A stretch of DNA of 25,761 nt from a virus: positions 1-25,761 of IMG/VR virus record IMGVR_UViG_3300015360_001544; one strand, given 5' to 3'. The translations under genes and the position numbers were made by a program. The notes beneath the pieces were generated by a model, which was not told the DNA's origin, searched no databases, and worked only from the letters and a program-made list of their open reading frames with translations. This document shows, one piece after another, positions 24,156-25,761 of the stretch; position 1 is the stretch's first letter, and each line of letters opens with the position of its first letter.

Positions 24156-25075
24156 TGAAAGTTAAGATAGATTTGCCGGAATACAAAATACACGACAAAG
24201 ACACTCTCAAGTGGATATCGAGATCACAGCCAAATCTTCAGATGATGGAGTATATTGAAAATCTGTTGATCCGGGCAAATGTGGATTACGAATTGGCAGA
24301 TCTTGGGTCTGATAAAATTGTCACGATGATGGAAATAGACGGCGTTCGTTGTGCATACTTAAGATTCATTAACTATCCCGGTCAATTCGACATCCGTGAT
24401 GTGATGAGAGATCATGATGCTGAATTTGCTTTTTGCAATTGGATCATTGAAGAACAAAAAACAATACCAAGATTGATCAACATTGGCCCCATGGTATTCG
24501 GGTATCATGCTGGCGTATTTGGGCCGTCAATCACATGGGAACTTTACGACAAGATGTGTGCCGAGACATGTTACAAAGCTGTTGGCAACAAAATCTTTAC
24601 TTACTTTGACACAAGTCGGGAATTCCCTGAAACTCCAGTGTATCCATTATTGGGAACTTACAGAAAAGTCTGGAAAGAAACTAGCAAGACCATAGAAGGA
24701 TATGTGATTGATTCCTCTCCGACGATGCCTGTGAAAATAATAGAAAGAGTCAATGAGTGTCTTGTTGGCATAACTGCACCCGGAACTATGCCAGAACAAC
24801 CAGATAGAACATTGATGTTGTTACTGGCCTCTGGATGTGGCGTGATCACTCCAAAAATACCAGATGTGTTCCACAACGAACAACTCGTAGATGGAATACA
24901 TTACATTTCTTGCAGAGAAGATTATTCAGACATTGCTGAAATTCTCAAAGAAGTGGATGGCAGACACGAAATGTTAACGCAAATCGGATTCAATGCAAGA
25001 ACTTGGTTCAGAAGAAACATGACTCCCGGTGCAATCTGGAATCTGATCAGGAAATCAGTTTCTGGCAAACTATAA
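24155..25075 (+). CDS. GT1/GT4-like (GT-B) glycosyltransferase-related protein
   Basis: This 306-residue protein has a C-terminal third with LLLASGCGVITPKIPDVF (~227-244), then LVDGIHYISCREDYSDIAEIL and an FNARTWFRRNMT helix. These match the 'E..a.G.p-V-I... L.dg...l....D...i...I' donor-binding region of GT-B enzymes of the GT1/GT4 type. The N-terminal half is atypical and lacks the usual Gly-rich loop, so it may be a reduced or divergent enzyme. It starts by TAATG overlap with the small gene before it and ends 23 bases before the actin-like gene. A function in sugar transfer is likely, but donor and acceptor are unknown. Confidence 0.6.
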   Translation: MKVKIDLPEYKIHDKDTLKWISRSQPNLQMMEYIENLLIRANVDYELADLGSDKIVTMMEIDGVRCAYLRFINYPGQFDIRDVMRDHDAEFAFCNWIIEEQKTIPRLINIGPMVFGYHAGVFGPSITWELYDKMCAETCYKAVGNKIFTYFDTSREFPETPVYPLLGTYRKVWKETSKTIEGYVIDSSPTMPVKIIERVNECLVGITAPGTMPEQPDRTLMLLLASGCGVITPKIPDVFHNEQLVDGIHYISCREDYSDIAEILKEVDGRHEMLTQIGFNARTWFRRNMTPGAIWNLIRKSVSGKL

Positions 25076-25076
25076 T
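25071..25076 (+). promoter_or_regulatory. Possible -10 box before the actin-like gene
   Basis: TATAAT overlaps the end of the glycosyltransferase gene, 22 bases before the ATG at 25099. No good -35 hexamer sits 16-18 bases upstream, so it may be chance or a phage-specific promoter. Confidence 0.3.
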
Positions 25077-25098
25077 AAAACAACAGAAGAGGTAAAAA

Positions 25099-25761
25099 AT
25101 GTCAATTGGATTTGATGCTGGAACATACAACTTGGTCTGCTGCAAGAGAAATGCAGACGGAAACTTCGCCTACAAGCGAGAGGTCAATGCTTTTCTTGAG
25201 ATGGAACTACAGAACGACTTCGTGTTCAATATGATGAAGAAATCTGGAGTGCCGCTGATTCTTCGAGAGGACGCTAACGTCGCTTATGCTCTAGGCGAAG
25301 CTGCGATCAACATGGCTTACACCATGAGAAACATGGACCTGAAACGTCCAATGAAAGACGGTTGCGTTAACCCACATGAGCGTGACGCCTTCCAGATCAT
25401 GAACATCATGATTCACAGTCTTCTGGAAGAGATTAAAGGTGATGGAGAGATTCTGTGCTATTCCGTGCCAGCCAACGCCATCAATGAAAATACAGATGCC
25501 GATTACCACAGAAAAATTCTTGATGCTATCTTCAAGGCTTTCAAGAGCGAAAGCGGATGGAAAGTTGACGCTAGGCCGATCAACGAAGCCATGGCTCTAG
25601 TTTATGCAGAACTTGCAGACAAGATGTTTACTGGCATCGGCGTTTCGTGTTTGTGTCCAAGAACAAAAATATACACAGACAAGGGAATTGTAGAAATACA
25701 AGATGTCAAAATTGGGGATAAAGTAATCACACATATGGGCAAATGGAGTGAAATCAGCAAT
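25099..25761 (+). CDS. Actin-like ATPase (ParM/Alp type), 5' part, intein-interrupted
   Basis: Reading from the ATG at 25099 (GAAGAGG SD at 25086-25092) gives 221 codons to the window end. The first residues, SIGFDAGTYNLV, hold the phosphate-1 loop of the actin/Hsp70 ATPase fold (D6-x-G8-T9). YSVPANAIN near 125-133 and INEAMALVYAEL (~161-172) correspond to the strand-helix elements of ParM/Hsp70-like subdomains that precede phosphate-2. At TGIGVS (178-183), where the phosphate-2 loop should follow, the frame enters an intein at codon 184. Such proteins polymerise to move or position DNA or other cargo; here that is inferred from fold. The mature protein depends on splicing, and the remaining part lies beyond the window. 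Confidence 0.8.
   Translation, partial: MSIGFDAGTYNLVCCKRNADGNFAYKREVNAFLEMELQNDFVFNMMKKSGVPLILREDANVAYALGEAAINMAYTMRNMDLKRPMKDGCVNPHERDAFQIMNIMIHSLLEEIKGDGEILCYSVPANAINENTDADYHRKILDAIFKAFKSESGWKVDARPINEAMALVYAELADKMFTGIGVSCLCPRTKIYTDKGIVEIQDVKIGDKVITHMGKWSEISN
25648..25761 (+). other. Intein, N-terminal splicing region (partial)
   Basis: Starting at codon TGT 25648 the protein reads CLCPRTKIYTDKG, then IVEIQDVKIGDKVITH. This is the block A pattern of inteins: Cys1, Leu, then T-x-I, a glycine turn, and I-x-D-x-x-x-G-D-x-V (Hint domain). The DNA changes to A-rich, AT-ending codons at the same point. Upstream residues TGIGVS belong to the actin-like extein. Blocks B, F and G and any endonuclease lie outside the window, so splicing competence is not shown. 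Confidence 0.85.

Noticed and set aside
1-25761. tRNA genes, CRISPR arrays, insertion sequences or attachment sites
   Set aside because: Gaps between genes are all under about 70 bases and contain no tRNA-like cloverleaf, regular spacer repeats or terminal inverted repeats.

Overview
The window looks like the late structural region of a large contractile-tailed (myovirus-type) double-stranded DNA phage, or a very phage-like prophage. The reasons are a gp25/W-like protein, a gp6/J-like wedge protein and a gpI-like tail protein in the same order as the W-J-I block of phage P2, followed by several fibre-like proteins, very tight packing (ATGA and TAATG overlaps, almost no intergenic DNA) and many homing elements. 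The DNA is moderately AT-rich. TAA and TGA stops dominate, and only one gene ends in TAG. Most genes have a purine-rich Shine-Dalgarno (SD) site. The host cannot be named from the sequence. No tRNA, rRNA, CRISPR array, insertion sequence or attachment site was seen.

Layout. (1) 1-6132, plus strand: a cysteine-rich protein cut by the window start (possible spike or hub), the gp25-like and gp6/J-like wedge proteins, a 1035-residue gpI-like tail protein and a small tail protein. (2) 6142-7185: a LAGLIDADG homing endonuclease with its own near-consensus promoter. (3) 7185-8998: a tail-fibre-like protein, a glycosyltransferase-like protein and a beta-rich protein. (4) 8986-9600, minus strand: a nucleoside 2-deoxyribosyltransferase-like protein. 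(5) 9644-17776, plus strand: a coiled-coil protein, three paralogous PKD-domain virion proteins interrupted by a second LAGLIDADG endonuclease, and three small or uncertain proteins. (6) 17773-21586, minus strand: a packed metabolic cassette with a short UDP-glucose dehydrogenase-like enzyme, a conserved unknown, an HNH-like homing protein, a complete aldehyde dehydrogenase and two small genes overlapping out of frame over 164 bp. (7) 21599-25075, plus strand: a GT-B-like protein, a probably abundant virion protein with a strong terminator, a GT9-family glycosyltransferase, a small protein and a GT1-like glycosyltransferase. (8) 25099-end: an actin-like ATPase gene interrupted at its phosphate-2 loop by an intein that runs off the window.

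How they may work together: the first half builds the baseplate and its fibres. The sugar-active genes (four glycosyltransferase-like proteins, one uncertain Rossmann protein and the sugar-nucleotide dehydrogenase) are interleaved with virion genes, which suggests sugar decoration of the virion or alteration of host surface glycan. That role is inference. The most striking points are the intein in the actin-like gene, the four homing-type elements in 26 kb, the PKD fibre family with its Pro/Ile repeat tail, the phage-borne aldehyde dehydrogenase, and the out-of-frame gene overlap.
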